Shown here piece after piece: positions 21,467 to 30,504 of a DNA stretch of 47,507 nucleotides; positions within the stretch are counted from its first letter, which is position 1, and each line of letters opens with the position of its first letter. Made by a program: the position numbers and the translations under genes. The DNA comes from Bacteroidaceae bacterium (GTDB taxonomy: Bacteria > Bacteroidota > Bacteroidia > Bacteroidales > Bacteroidaceae): the NCBI GenBank assembly GCA_017453465.1, contig JAFTEV010000040.1, forward strand, positions 1 through 47,507. Direction: 5' to 3'. The notes beneath the pieces were generated by a model. The model saw nothing but the letters and a program-made list of their open reading frames with translations. It was not told where the DNA came from and ran no database searches.

Positions 21467-22906
21467 TTAGCGGCTTCGTGCTCCCCCTTGTCGGCTGACG
21501 GTAAATGGCTGGGTCAGCGTGAAGGTGTAGGTGTTGGAGCCTGATTTCACGATGTAGCTACCGCCTACCCGGAAAGTGGGGCAGGTGATGAGGCTGGAGC
21601 TGGACTGGAAGTCGAAGGGGACGGTGTAGCTGAAGAGGGGCTGGCCTGTGGGCTGGCCTTTCTTGTTTGTTTCGTGAAGGGTAATGGGTTGGTCTTTCTG
21701 GATGTCGAGGCCCGTGAGCAGGACGGTGGGCTGAAGGGCGGTCTCTGTGGTGGGCACGGAGGGCATGTCGCCCATGCCGGCTCCGACGGAGAGGATGGTG
21801 CCGCCTGTCACTTGGATGGGGCTGAAGTCGCAGTCGAGTCCTTCTTCTGGCGGACCGTTCTGGCTCCAGGCAAGGACGGTGCCGCCCGTGATGATGATGG
21901 CGGGGTTGTCGCCTCCTGCGTTTGAATCGACGGCATCATTGCTGATGCTGATGGCTTGGGTGTGGCCGCCGTTGAAGAAAATTTGTCCGCCTGAGTTGAT
22001 GGCGTCGTCCATGGCGTGCACAAGGACGGTGCCGCCGTTGATGTTGATGCCTTGTTTGCCTTCCAACCCCTCTGCGCCGCGTGAGTGGGTGGTGACGGAG
22101 ACGGTGCCTGAGTTGATGGTGAGTATGCCTTTGGCCTTGATGCCTTTGCAGGTGTTCATGTATTTTTGTTTACCGAAGGGGCCGCCGCCCATGGGAGGAG
22201 GGCCCATCATGGGGTGTTCCCCCTGCTGTGCCATCCCTTCAAAGTGTTTGCGCATTTCTTCAAAGTGCGCCTTCACCTCCTCCGGCAGGTCGTCTGGGTT
22301 GAAGTTTGGGGGTGGTCCGCCTGGCCCCGCCTGGCGGGTGGTGTCCACGCCGAGGTTGTCGCCCAGTGTTTCCACGTTGAGCGTGAGGTCTTCAATGGTA
22401 AGGTCGTCTTTGCAGTTGATGCCTTTGCAGCCGTTGGCCTGGCTGATGATGTTCAGGGTGCCTTTGCCCGAAAGCAGTAGCTTGTCTTTGGTCCAGATGG
22501 CGGCGGCTTTCTGTTTGGCTGTGTCGGTGCAGGCTGCGATGGTCAGGGTGTTCTGTGTGTCGTCGGCTGCGATGAGTTCTGCTTTCTTCTTGTTCTTCAG
22601 GTGGAGGGGTGCTCCTGCCTGGCTGGTGAGGTTGAGTCCCTCCAGCTGAATGCGGGTCTTGGCTTCGGTGTTGAGCTTGAACGAGCCGTTGCTGCTTGTA
22701 CCTTTGAGCACGAAGGTGAGCGGTGTGGTGGTGTCGTCTCGCCAGTCTTTTATTTTCACATCGCCGTTCTTCACGGTGATTTTGAGTCCGTCGATTTCGG
22801 CTGGTGAAACCACGGGGCTATGGCCTTCGCTGTAGGTCACGGTGATGGTGTCGGCTGTGCACGCTGTGCAGCACAGGGGGATGAGGAATGCGAGGAGTTT
22901 TTTCAT
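21467..22906 (-). CDS. Cthe_2159-like secreted carbohydrate-binding domain protein
   Basis: 479 residues from ATG 22906 (MKKLLAFLIPLCCTACT...), with a signal peptide or lipobox-like end at the CCTAC region. The body shows the repeating short beta-strand pattern of the DUF4353/Cthe_2159 beta-helix family: 'VTVKNGDVKI'-like strands, 'GKGTLNIISQANGCKGINCKDDLTI', 'AKGILTINSGTVSVTTHSRG', 'GININGGTVLVHAMDDAINS'. A Pro/Gly/Met-rich loop (about 200-255) interrupts it. The family binds acidic sugars and calcium. Probably a surface protein. Confidence 0.75.
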   Translation of the reverse strand: MKKLLAFLIPLCCTACTADTITVTYSEGHSPVVSPAEIDGLKITVKNGDVKIKDWRDDTTTPLTFVLKGTSSNGSFKLNTEAKTRIQLEGLNLTSQAGAPLHLKNKKKAELIAADDTQNTLTIAACTDTAKQKAAAIWTKDKLLLSGKGTLNIISQANGCKGINCKDDLTIEDLTLNVETLGDNLGVDTTRQAGPGGPPPNFNPDDLPEEVKAHFEEMRKHFEGMAQQGEHPMMGPPPMGGGPFGKQKYMNTCKGIKAKGILTINSGTVSVTTHSRGAEGLEGKQGININGGTVLVHAMDDAINSGGQIFFNGGHTQAISISNDAVDSNAGGDNPAIIITGGTVLAWSQNGPPEEGLDCDFSPIQVTGGTILSVGAGMGDMPSVPTTETALQPTVLLTGLDIQKDQPITLHETNKKGQPTGQPLFSYTVPFDFQSSSSLITCPTFRVGGSYIVKSGSNTYTFTLTQPFTVSRQGGARSR

Positions 22907-22938
22907 TTGACAATTTTGCAATTTACAATTTACAATTC

Positions 22939-22988
22939 ACAATTCACAATTTGAGTATCTGTGGTTTGATACTCAAATTGTGAATTGT
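22939..22988. terminator. AT-rich word-repeat hairpin after the helicase gene
   Basis: Arms 22939-22959 and 22968-22988 are perfectly complementary (21 bp, loop 8). Both extend into ACAATT-type words. It starts seven bases after the helicase stop and probably ends its transcript. Confidence 0.65.
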
Positions 22989-22994
22989 TAATTG

Positions 22995-25238
22995 TTAATT
23001 ATGATTTGTTTTGTTGATGTCGGCTATGACAGCTTTGATTTCAAGGTAGGTGTAGTCGCTGGGCAGCAGTCCCTTGATGTCGCTGAGTGTGTAGCTGCGG
23101 TCGAAGGAGCGGATGATGCCACGGATGAATTTCTGGTGCTGGCTGCTGACGATGCGGCTTACGTCCAGCTGGCCGGTGGCAACGAAGTGGGCGATGTGGC
23201 TTTCTACGGTTGAGGGCGAAATCTTGCGCTCGGCGGCAATTTCCTTGATGGTTTTGCCTTCGTTGAACATTTGGAAGGATGTGCGCTGCGAGTCGCCCTT
23301 TTGTCGTTTTGCAGTCGCTTCGCTTTGCGGTTTTGCGGTCGCTTCGCTTTGCGGTTGTGCGGTTGTGGGGTTTTGCGGTTTTGCGGTTTTGCGGTTTTTG
23401 GCTTGTTCCTTGGTGGGCTTCAGGTCGTCAAGCAGGGCTGTGGCTTTGTTGTTTAGGTAGCTTTTCACACTGAAGCCGTCGCTGGTGGCTCGTGACATTA
23501 CGCCGGCCTTCACTTTGTAGCTTTGCATGAAGGTGTCGAGTGCGTTGTTGTATTGTGTGCTCACCGTCTTGTTGCCGATGTTGATGTTCTTCTGGCTGAG
23601 GTAGGCGGCGAAGATGTCGGTGATTTTCTCGCTGAAATACTTGGCTGCGGCCTTGATGCGTTCTTGCAGGGCTTCGTCTTGGTAAGGGTTGGGGCTGTGG
23701 GCCATCATTCCCTGGTACTGCACCTGAAACTTGGCGGCCACGGCTGCCAGTTCTCCGTCGATGCGTGGCAGAGCTTCCTTCATCTGCTGCAGCAGGGTGG
23801 GGTAGCTGCTGTAGAGGTGTTCGTCCACCACGCGGACGAGGTGGCGGAAGTCCCACGTCAGGGCATCGAAGTTGAACATTTCGTTCAGCAGGCTGAGGTA
23901 GTAGTCGTGGCGCAGTTTAGGCAGTTTGCTGGCCGACAGTTCGGCCTCCTTCAGTTCCTCCGCGATGTAGGCATTCACGCTGGGGTCGGTGATGACGGCT
24001 TTCAGTTCAAGGGGGCGGGTCAGCACCATGCCTTCGAGGGTGCGGCAGCGGCTCAGGGCTACATATACCTGGCCGTGGGCGAAGGAATAGGTGATATCTA
24101 CTATGGCGTGGTCGAAGGTGAGGCCCTGGCTCTTGTGCACGGTAATGGCCCAGGCCAGTCGCAGGGGGTACTGCGTGAAGGTGCCTTCGACGGTCTCCTT
24201 CACGTCTTTGGTCACGGGGTCGATGGTGTATCGGGTGTTTTCCCACGTCAGTCGTGGCACCTCGATGTTGCGGGTGTCGCCTTTGCACTTGACCACCACG
24301 CTGTCATGCTGGAATCCCAGCACGGTGCCGATTTTGCCGTTGTAGTATTCGTGGGCGGTCGAAGGGTCGTTCTTGACGAACATGACTTGTGCGCCTACTT
24401 TCAGTTCCAGACTTTTGTCGGCGGGGTAGGAGGTTTCAGGGAAGTTCTTGTGGATTTCTGCTTCAAACACATACGGCTGCCCCTTCAGTGTGTGCAGTCG
24501 TCTCTGGTTGTAGTCGTTGGCGATGTGGTTGTGGGTTGTGAGGCGAATCCACTCTTCCGCGTCGTCGGGCACAAAGTTTGGCAGGTAGCGGGCGTTCAGC
24601 CGACGGAGGGTCGGCTCGTCAATCTGGCCAGCGCGGATGTGTGCAAGAATGTCAATGAAGGCAGAATCCTGCTGTCGGTAGATGTGTTTCAGTTCCACGG
24701 TGACATACTGAATCTGTTGCAAGGCTCGGCTGCCAAAGAAGTAGGGCGTGTCGTAGTAGGGTTCGAGCAACGCCCACTCGCTGTCCTTGGCCACGGGAGC
24801 TAACTGCTGCAGGTCGCCGATGAGCAGCAGCTGCACGCCGCCAAAGGGCTTCGAGCGGTCGCGGTATTTGCGCAGTTCCGTGTCGATGGCATCGAGCAGG
24901 TCGCAGCGCACCATCGAAATCTCGTCGATGACCACGAGGTCGAGCGAGCGGATGAGTGCCTTCTTCTGTTTGCTCATGCTGTACATGCGCGACTGTTCCT
25001 TGCTCTTCCCCGGAATGCAGGGGCCAAAGGGCAGCTGAAAGAACGAGTGTATGGTTTGTCCCTCGGCATTGATGGCTGCCACGCCCGTCGGAGCCAGCAC
25101 CACCATTCGCTTCGGTGTCAGTTCCTTCAGTTTGCGCAGGAATGTGGTCTTCCCTGTGCCCGCCTTTCCCGTGAGAAATACTGACACATGGGTGTTGGCC
25201 ACAAACTGCCATGCCAGGTTCATTTCGTTGTTGTGCAT
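22995..25238 (-). CDS. Pif1/RecD-like superfamily 1 helicase with C-terminal HTH
   Basis: 747 residues. N-terminal AAA/SF1 helicase core: Walker A at 24-31 (GKAGTGKT), 'VLAPTGVAAINAEGQTIHSF' (motif Ia), Walker B 'LDLVVIDEISM', 'LLIGDLQQLAPV' (motif III), and motif VI region 'AITVHKSQGLTFDHAIVD' / 'YVALSRCRTLEGM'. The C-terminal 130 residues carry an HTH_40-type domain ('FNEGKTIKEIAAERKISPSTVESHIAHFV'). Between them is a low-complexity linker (PQSEATAK repeated) encoded by GCGGT-word DNA. Helps unwind DNA in replication or repair. Confidence 0.88.
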   Translation of the reverse strand: MHNNEMNLAWQFVANTHVSVFLTGKAGTGKTTFLRKLKELTPKRMVVLAPTGVAAINAEGQTIHSFFQLPFGPCIPGKSKEQSRMYSMSKQKKALIRSLDLVVIDEISMVRCDLLDAIDTELRKYRDRSKPFGGVQLLLIGDLQQLAPVAKDSEWALLEPYYDTPYFFGSRALQQIQYVTVELKHIYRQQDSAFIDILAHIRAGQIDEPTLRRLNARYLPNFVPDDAEEWIRLTTHNHIANDYNQRRLHTLKGQPYVFEAEIHKNFPETSYPADKSLELKVGAQVMFVKNDPSTAHEYYNGKIGTVLGFQHDSVVVKCKGDTRNIEVPRLTWENTRYTIDPVTKDVKETVEGTFTQYPLRLAWAITVHKSQGLTFDHAIVDITYSFAHGQVYVALSRCRTLEGMVLTRPLELKAVITDPSVNAYIAEELKEAELSASKLPKLRHDYYLSLLNEMFNFDALTWDFRHLVRVVDEHLYSSYPTLLQQMKEALPRIDGELAAVAAKFQVQYQGMMAHSPNPYQDEALQERIKAAAKYFSEKITDIFAAYLSQKNINIGNKTVSTQYNNALDTFMQSYKVKAGVMSRATSDGFSVKSYLNNKATALLDDLKPTKEQAKNRKTAKPQNPTTAQPQSEATAKPQSEATAKRQKGDSQRTSFQMFNEGKTIKEIAAERKISPSTVESHIAHFVATGQLDVSRIVSSQHQKFIRGIIRSFDRSYTLSDIKGLLPSDYTYLEIKAVIADINKTNHN
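23301..23398. repeat. GCGGT-word repeat inside the helicase gene
   Basis: Tandem TTTTGCGG and GTCGCTTCGC words within the coding region, encoding the Q/A/K/T-rich linker. The 23 bases 23327-23349 match 18729-18751 exactly. The frame is kept open. Confidence 0.75.
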
Positions 25239-25251
25239 AGTCTCTCAACTC

Positions 25252-26586
25252 TCATTTCACCTCAAATATCGGCTCATTCGTCCCTGGGTCTTCGAGGTAG
25301 TAGTGCACGGCAGAATCGTTGGTCTTCAGGCACAACGTGCTGACCAGCTTGTAAACCTCTGCGCCGGCCCAGAGGACGGGGCCATAGCCGTGGGCGGCAT
25401 AGTTGTTCACAGGGCGGTAGGCATAGAAGGCGGGGTCGAAGGCCAGTCCCGTGCCCACGCAGGTACCTTCCACCTGCCCCTGCTGATTGACGTGGGCATT
25501 GACATAGTGCCATGCCAGCAGCGTCTGGCCAATGTACTGTTCCGGTTCAATCCAACCCTTGTTGATGGCATGAGCCAGGCAGTAGCAGTAGATGGCCGTG
25601 CAGGAAGTCTCCAGATACGTCAGGTTGTTGTCGAGCAACTGGTGCCATGCGCCGTCGAAGTCCTGTAGCGGCATCAGCCCGGCCAGGTGTTCCTTGAAGC
25701 AGCGCATAACCATCGGGTCCTCCCTCACGTCCAGCAGTTCGCAAGCCGTGAGCAGTGCCCAGCCGTTGGCACGCCCCCAGAAGAAGGAGGGCAGGTAGCC
25801 GCCTGCCTCCACAGGCTTCTGCGGCTCCACCCAGCCATGTCGGTACAGCTTCTTGGCCGGTACCCACATCTTTTCGTGGAACAGCTGAAACTGCCGCAGG
25901 GCCTCGTCCACATTGCCGTGCAGGGCCAGTGCCGGAATGCCCATGAACATATCGTCGAGCCACACCGTGTTGGCCACGGGGCGCATCCGTGCAAACTGTC
26001 CGTCCTTGTAGCGGTATTGCTGGTTGGCAATGTAGTCGTAGTACCGTTCTATCTGTTCGTCCAGCAGCTGGCGGTCCTTCTTTGCCAGCCCCTCTTTGCC
26101 GTATTTCATCATGGCACAGCTGATGGCTCCCGCATCGTCGAGTGCTGCGGGGCGAACCACTTGCCGCATCAGCGGGTCAATCTGTTCCCCTTTGTCCAGC
26201 CACGCCTTAAACTTCGGAGCCTGCTGAGCCAGGAACAGCATACGGTCGGCGGCGTACTTCGTGTACGACGCATCCCCTGTCAGTTCGCCGGCCCGCAGCA
26301 TGGCCGAGTAGGTCACACCCCATTCGTAGCTCGTCAGCCGGAAGTTGCCCCGCTTCAGCAGCCGTCCCGTCTCGTCCAGCTGGGCAAATGTCGTAGCCTC
26401 CAGATAGTTCTTCACGCGCTCCATCGTGGCTTTCACCTCGCTGGCCTGTGGCACACCGTAGGGATACTTATAGGCTGGTCGCATCAGGTGGAGCGGAGCC
26501 GTAGCGTCGTTCTGCACCTGCTGAGCCAGGCTCACACTGAGGGGGCAGGTCAGTGCCACCAAAGTCGCAGTCAATAGTTGCTTCAT
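25252..26586 (-). CDS. GH105/GH88-like unsaturated rhamnogalacturonyl hydrolase
   Basis: 444 residues with a signal peptide (to about 21, SLAQ). It has the (alpha/alpha)6-barrel hallmarks of YteR-type enzymes: the catalytic Asp region W209-L-D211-D212 in TVWLDDMFMGIPAL, 'FFWGRANGWAL' near 268-278, and 'DGAWHQLLD'. Such enzymes remove the unsaturated uronic residue left by pectate or rhamnogalacturonan lyases. The ending is 13 bases before the helicase start. A role in plant polysaccharide use fits with the GH51 enzyme in this window. Confidence 0.88.
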   Translation of the reverse strand: MKQLLTATLVALTCPLSVSLAQQVQNDATAPLHLMRPAYKYPYGVPQASEVKATMERVKNYLEATTFAQLDETGRLLKRGNFRLTSYEWGVTYSAMLRAGELTGDASYTKYAADRMLFLAQQAPKFKAWLDKGEQIDPLMRQVVRPAALDDAGAISCAMMKYGKEGLAKKDRQLLDEQIERYYDYIANQQYRYKDGQFARMRPVANTVWLDDMFMGIPALALHGNVDEALRQFQLFHEKMWVPAKKLYRHGWVEPQKPVEAGGYLPSFFWGRANGWALLTACELLDVREDPMVMRCFKEHLAGLMPLQDFDGAWHQLLDNNLTYLETSCTAIYCYCLAHAINKGWIEPEQYIGQTLLAWHYVNAHVNQQGQVEGTCVGTGLAFDPAFYAYRPVNNYAAHGYGPVLWAGAEVYKLVSTLCLKTNDSAVHYYLEDPGTNEPIFEVK

Positions 26587-26630
26587 GTCTTATATAAAGG
26601 TAAAATGTTCAAGTTTTGCCGCGTTATTTT

Positions 26631-26810
26631 ACCACAGATTTCTCAGATTACTCGGATTTTTTAGCCAATTCCAGTCTGATTACACAGATTCAGAGAGCCT
26701 CAAATCGGCTCATGGAGGTCTGTCTGATGGAACTTTCGGGGAAAGGGCAATCTGTGAAATTCGTCAAAATTATCATAAAAGAAATCCGTGTAATCCGCGT
26801 AATCTGTGGT
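26631..26810. repeat. Word-repeat inverted repeat (CAGATTAC/GTAATCTG)
   Basis: ACCACAGATT...AGATTAC (26631-26660) is imperfectly complementary to 26781-26810 (GTAATCCGCGTAATCTGTGG). The loop of about 120 bases contains no gene. It follows the M61 gene on its strand and precedes the GH105 promoter region. Confidence 0.55.
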
Positions 26811-26874
26811 CTTTATTTTATACCCAGAGAAAGTGGAGTTCAAATGTATGTTTGCAGGGAAAAGAGCCTGTGCA

Positions 26875-28461
26875 CTACAGCAGCTCCATAGCCTTTAGGA
26901 ACGCCTGTTGCTGCTTGTCGGGATTTTCCACCTTGCGAATGCTCCAGTCCGTCGGGTCAATGCGCAGTCCGGCCTCGTGCAGGTAGCTGTCGTAGTCAAT
27001 GTCATCGGTCGAGTCAACCAATCGGCGCAGTGCCGGCATGGGCTGTCCGGCCACTTCCTCCACAGCCGCCCAGAAGTTTTCCTCGGTGAATCCGCACTGC
27101 AACTGCTTGTAGTAGCGGTTGTAGAGCAGACGCATCACGTCGTCGAGCGAATGTTTCTGCTGTGTCTTGCGGCGAATGTCGATGTCCATGAGCAGCCCTA
27201 CGATGGGGCCCTTGAAGTAGTAGTTCACACGCACGTCACGCGCATTCTCGTCGTCGTTCATGAAGTTGAGCCAGATGTCGTAGCTGCTCTGCCTCAGACT
27301 CATGTGCCGCTGCCCCTCGTAGGGCGCATACAGGCCGAAGTATGTAGAGAGCAGCTCCAGCGACTCGTCGGGCGTGGCAATGCCGGCCTGCCGGAGCAGT
27401 CGGAACTCGTAGTAGCACGTCAGTCCCTCACTCACCCAGAGCATGGGCGTGATGGCTTCGTGGTCATAGTCGAAGGGCCACAGCTCTGCCGGGCGTATGC
27501 ACTTCACGTTGTAGAGGTGGAAGTATTCGTGTGCGACAAAGGCCAGGAACTTCACCTCATGGCGGCGCGAGGCAAAGCGGTATGTGCCGTCGGTGTAGCA
27601 CGCCTGTGAATTGAGGTGCTCCAGGCCGCCTCCGCCTTTGCCCATGTGGATGAGGCTGTAGTTCTCGTAAGGCACATCGCCCATCAGCCGCGTGGCTGCA
27701 CTGACAATCTTCTTGAAGTCGCGCTCCAGCCCCATTTCCTCCACGCCGTCGGGGGTCTCCAGCGCAAACTCGTAGGGGTGCCCTTCGTGTGTGAAGTGGC
27801 TCACGTAGAAGTTGCCCAGCAGGAAGGGCGAGTCGTACAGCGTATCGAAGTCCTTGGCGGTGAAGGCATGGCTGTCATCCTGGTGGGCCTGCAGTCCTGT
27901 GGCGATGTGTGCCCAGTTCGAAGGTATGTCGAAACGCACCGTGACGGGGTGCATGGTCTGTCCGTCAACGTGCATGAACACGCCCGCCGGTGCCACGAAT
28001 GCAATCCCTCCTTCCACGCGGCTCGATGCCACGTCGCGGCGGTTGGCATAGATGCGCCATGTGGCACACACCTTGCCGCTCGCCGGCAGACTGATGCGCC
28101 AGCGGTTCATCCCCTCCTTTCGCCATGCCAACGACTTTCCGTCCGTGTCCATAGCTGCAAAGTCGCACAGGTGCTTCGGGAAGTTCAGCATCTCATAGTA
28201 GCCTGGAGTCCACATCGGCATGTTGAGCACCAGCTCCGCTGCATCCGCCGCAGCCGCCGACGTGTATTCCATCCTGACATTCAAGTAGTGTGCCGCCGTG
28301 TCAAACCTGACGGTGTAGCGGATGTCATACTCCTTCTGCTGCTCCACGGCAGCCACCTCGTTGCGGCTCCGAAGGCCGCCATCACGCTCCGTGCAGTGCA
28401 TCGTGCTTGCCCCCACAGAGCCAGCCAGTGCAATCAGCACCGCTGCTAAAATCTTCTTCAT
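26875..28461 (-). CDS. M61-family (glycyl aminopeptidase-like) metallopeptidase
   Basis: 528 residues with signal peptide. The zinc motif HEYFH is at 311-315, followed by 'LYNVKCIRPAELWPFDY' and 'WVSEGLTCYYE', where the Glu is the third ligand. The N-terminal half is the M61 beta domain ('WTPGYYEMLNFPKH', 'MHVDGQTMHPVTVRFDIP'). Typical glycyl aminopeptidases carry a C-terminal PDZ domain; this protein ends soon after the catalytic domain, so the PDZ is lacking. Periplasmic or surface peptide hydrolysis is likely. Confidence 0.85.
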   Translation of the reverse strand: MKKILAAVLIALAGSVGASTMHCTERDGGLRSRNEVAAVEQQKEYDIRYTVRFDTAAHYLNVRMEYTSAAAADAAELVLNMPMWTPGYYEMLNFPKHLCDFAAMDTDGKSLAWRKEGMNRWRISLPASGKVCATWRIYANRRDVASSRVEGGIAFVAPAGVFMHVDGQTMHPVTVRFDIPSNWAHIATGLQAHQDDSHAFTAKDFDTLYDSPFLLGNFYVSHFTHEGHPYEFALETPDGVEEMGLERDFKKIVSAATRLMGDVPYENYSLIHMGKGGGGLEHLNSQACYTDGTYRFASRRHEVKFLAFVAHEYFHLYNVKCIRPAELWPFDYDHEAITPMLWVSEGLTCYYEFRLLRQAGIATPDESLELLSTYFGLYAPYEGQRHMSLRQSSYDIWLNFMNDDENARDVRVNYYFKGPIVGLLMDIDIRRKTQQKHSLDDVMRLLYNRYYKQLQCGFTEENFWAAVEEVAGQPMPALRRLVDSTDDIDYDSYLHEAGLRIDPTDWSIRKVENPDKQQQAFLKAMELL

Positions 28462-28649
28462 ATAATATAAATAATGTGTAGTTTGTTAAATCGCGGCAAA
28501 TGTAGTAAAAAATCCGCGTTTATTCAACATTTTCCCTCCATAAATGTGCGATTTCTTTCTCTCCCCCCTGTGTCGCACTGCTTTTTCAGCCCTCCAATCT
28601 CGCTCGCACTTTGCAACAAACTTTCTCTTACTTCCTTCTCTTCTGGCTC

Positions 28650-28770
28650 GCATAGGCAATTATTCTATAAATCATTGTTTGATTCTTGTAAATCAAACAA
28701 TGATTCTTAAGAATCAAACAATGATTTACAAGAATCAAACAATGATTCTTAGTTTCTTTGCCTATCTCGC
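28650..28770. repeat. 21-bp periodic array within a degenerate palindromic repeat
   Basis: The 15-mer AATCAAACAATGATT is repeated at 28691, 28712 and 28733 (exact 21-bp period), with an inverted copy at 28670-28684, separated by CTTGTAA/CTTAAG/TACAAG spacers. Flanks CGCATAGGCAAT (28650-28661) and TTGCCTATCTCGC (28758-28770) resemble the arms of the CGCGTAGGCAAT repeat, so the array seems to occupy the loop of a third, degenerate copy. Nothing else is visible in 28462-28960. Confidence 0.7.
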
Positions 28771-28964
28771 TGCTTTCATTTCGCAGTGTCGCTGGTTTTA
28801 ATGAGCAGTTTTGCTGACATTTTACGGCATTTGCATCCCGTCTCCACAGAAATGTTATTTCATTGAAAACGACTTGAAAATTGCATCTGATACCGTGAAA
28901 ACGGACAAAAATAGGCATTTTTTGAAAATTTTATGTGTGCGGACACAAATTTTCCTTGAAAATA

Positions 28965-28996
28965 TTTGTTGCTTTCACAAATAGTCTTTACCTTTG
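28965..28996 (+). promoter_or_regulatory. Promoter of the small winged-helix gene
   Basis: TTTG (28965-28968), 20-base spacer, TACCTTTG (28989-28996): a consensus match. The ATG is 70 bases downstream. Confidence 0.7.
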
Positions 28997-29066
28997 CAGT
29001 GCATTTTGGTAGAAAACTAAAATCAAAAACAATTATCGTTTTAACAATTTTAAAAGGTATAAGATT

Positions 29067-29279
29067 ATGTTACAGGAAAAAGCAGGAAACATTGCAGGTC
29101 TCCTTTGGAACACGCTCTCAGCATCTGAGACAGCACTCACATTTAAGCAAATCAAGAAAGCTACCAAGCTCACAGAGAAGGACTTCCTCCTCGGTCTTGG
29201 CTGGTTGCTCCGCGAGGACAAGATTGCCGCCGCTGAAACAGGTGACGAGAAGGATCCATTCGCTTACTCTCTGAAGTAA
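29067..29279 (+). CDS. Small winged-helix protein (DUF2582-like)
   Basis: 70 residues (MLQEKAGNIAGLLWNTLSAS...), with the pattern 'LTFKQIKKATKLTEKDFLLGLGWLLREDKI' of the winged helix-turn-helix DUF2582 family, common in Bacteroidales. Single-gene unit between a strong promoter and a strong terminator, so probably well expressed. DNA binding is presumed but unproven. Confidence 0.8.
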   Translation: MLQEKAGNIAGLLWNTLSASETALTFKQIKKATKLTEKDFLLGLGWLLREDKIAAAETGDEKDPFAYSLK

Positions 29280-29312
29280 TCAGAACACGCTTTTGCAATC
29301 TTCGCATTGCAC

Positions 29313-29350
29313 AAAAAATCGTCTGGCACTCTCGCGCCGGGCGATTTTTT
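29313..29350 (+). terminator. Intrinsic terminator of the winged-helix gene
   Basis: AAAAAATCGTCTGGC (29313-29327) pairs with GCCGGGCGATTTTTT (29336-29350) with two G-T wobbles and an 8-base loop, ending in a T-run. Confidence 0.8.
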
Positions 29351-29506
29351 ATTTACTGACCATGTGGTTTTCCCCTTTTTGCTTTGTAGTCTCATCATGT
29401 AAACATTGCCGCCGAAATGCGCAGTTCTCTTCGATAGAGAATCTCTAAATTCGGTTAATGTTAAGTGATTTTAATCAATATGTGCATGAACCTAATAAAA
29501 AATAAC

Positions 29507-29514
29507 TAACTTTG
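29507..29514 (+). promoter_or_regulatory. Promoter -7 box of the restriction-modification operon
   Basis: TAACTTTG followed by TGGCC, 22 bases before the methylase ATG. Confidence 0.6.
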
Positions 29515-29535
29515 TGGCCAAAAACCGCTTGAGAA

Positions 29536-30504
29536 ATGAAACCAATGATCAAATATAGAGGAGGAAAGTCTAAGGAGATACCAAACATAAGGTGGTATAT
29601 CCCTCGTTTTCGTGGCCGATATATTGAGCCTTTCTTTGGAGGTGGTGCACTCTTTTTCTTCTTGGAACCACGTGAGGCTATCATCAATGACATTAACGAG
29701 AAGCTAATCAAATTCTACAAAGGGGTGAGAAATCATTATCCGAAGCTGCGAGAAGAACTTGACGAGATAGAAAAGCTCTATATGCAATATCGCTATGAGT
29801 TCGATGCTTTAAAAAAGAAATATCCAGAAGATAGAGTAGAAGACAAGAACGAGGCGATGTATTACCACCTACGTGCTCAGTTCAACGGAACGGAGAAGCA
29901 ATACTATTCCGACGCTGCACTTTACTACTACATCAACAAAACGGCTTATTCTGGCATGATTCGCTATAATGCCAATGGTGAATTTAACGTGCCATTCGGT
30001 CGATACCCTCATTTAAATACCGATGCGGTTTCTTTATCGCATAGTATGTTGTTGAAGCGAGCTAAGATATTCAATTTGGACTACAGCAAGATATTCGCAA
30101 TGTGCAGGGAGGATGATTTCGTTTTCCTCGATCCTCCATACGATTGTACTTTTTCCGACTACGGCAACCAAGAGTATAAAGACGGCTTCAATGAGACAGA
30201 GCATCGTCGTCTCGCCAAAGCATTTTATGAGCTTCCTTGTAAAGCAATGATGGTTATCGCCCGCACTCCACTTATAGAAGAACTCTACGGCAAAGACATT
30301 GTTGACGAGTATGATAAGAGTTACGCCGTCAATATTCGCAACCGTTTCAAGTCGGAGGCCAAACACGCAATAGTGATGAACTATCGCAAAGATTGGGATA
30401 ATGTGGAAGTTTTTGAACCCGAAGAAGGGGAGAACTACATACCAGAGACGAGTCAACTTAGATGCTTTGAACCAGGACCAGAAGAATATGGCAAAACCCA
30501 TTAA
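29536..30504 (+). CDS. Dam/DpnII-type adenine-N6 DNA methyltransferase
   Basis: 322 residues. SAM-binding motif I is FFGGGAL at 33-39 within 'RYIEPFFGGGALFFFL', the N-terminal 'IKYRGGKSKEI' is the class-alpha opening, and the catalytic DPPY is at 199-202 (FVFLDPPYDCTF). It protects host DNA at the site cut by the next gene's product. It overlaps that gene by 17 bases and is AT-rich relative to flanking genes, suggesting acquisition as a pair. By analogy with AlwI systems the site may be GGATC; unproven. Confidence 0.88.
   Translation: MKPMIKYRGGKSKEIPNIRWYIPRFRGRYIEPFFGGGALFFFLEPREAIINDINEKLIKFYKGVRNHYPKLREELDEIEKLYMQYRYEFDALKKKYPEDRVEDKNEAMYYHLRAQFNGTEKQYYSDAALYYYINKTAYSGMIRYNANGEFNVPFGRYPHLNTDAVSLSHSMLLKRAKIFNLDYSKIFAMCREDDFVFLDPPYDCTFSDYGNQEYKDGFNETEHRRLAKAFYELPCKAMMVIARTPLIEELYGKDIVDEYDKSYAVNIRNRFKSEAKHAIVMNYRKDWDNVEVFEPEEGENYIPETSQLRCFEPGPEEYGKTH

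Noticed and set aside
28667-28760. 21-bp repeats as a CRISPR array
   Set aside because: Spacers would be only 6-7 bp and nearly identical, one unit is inverted, and no cas gene is present.
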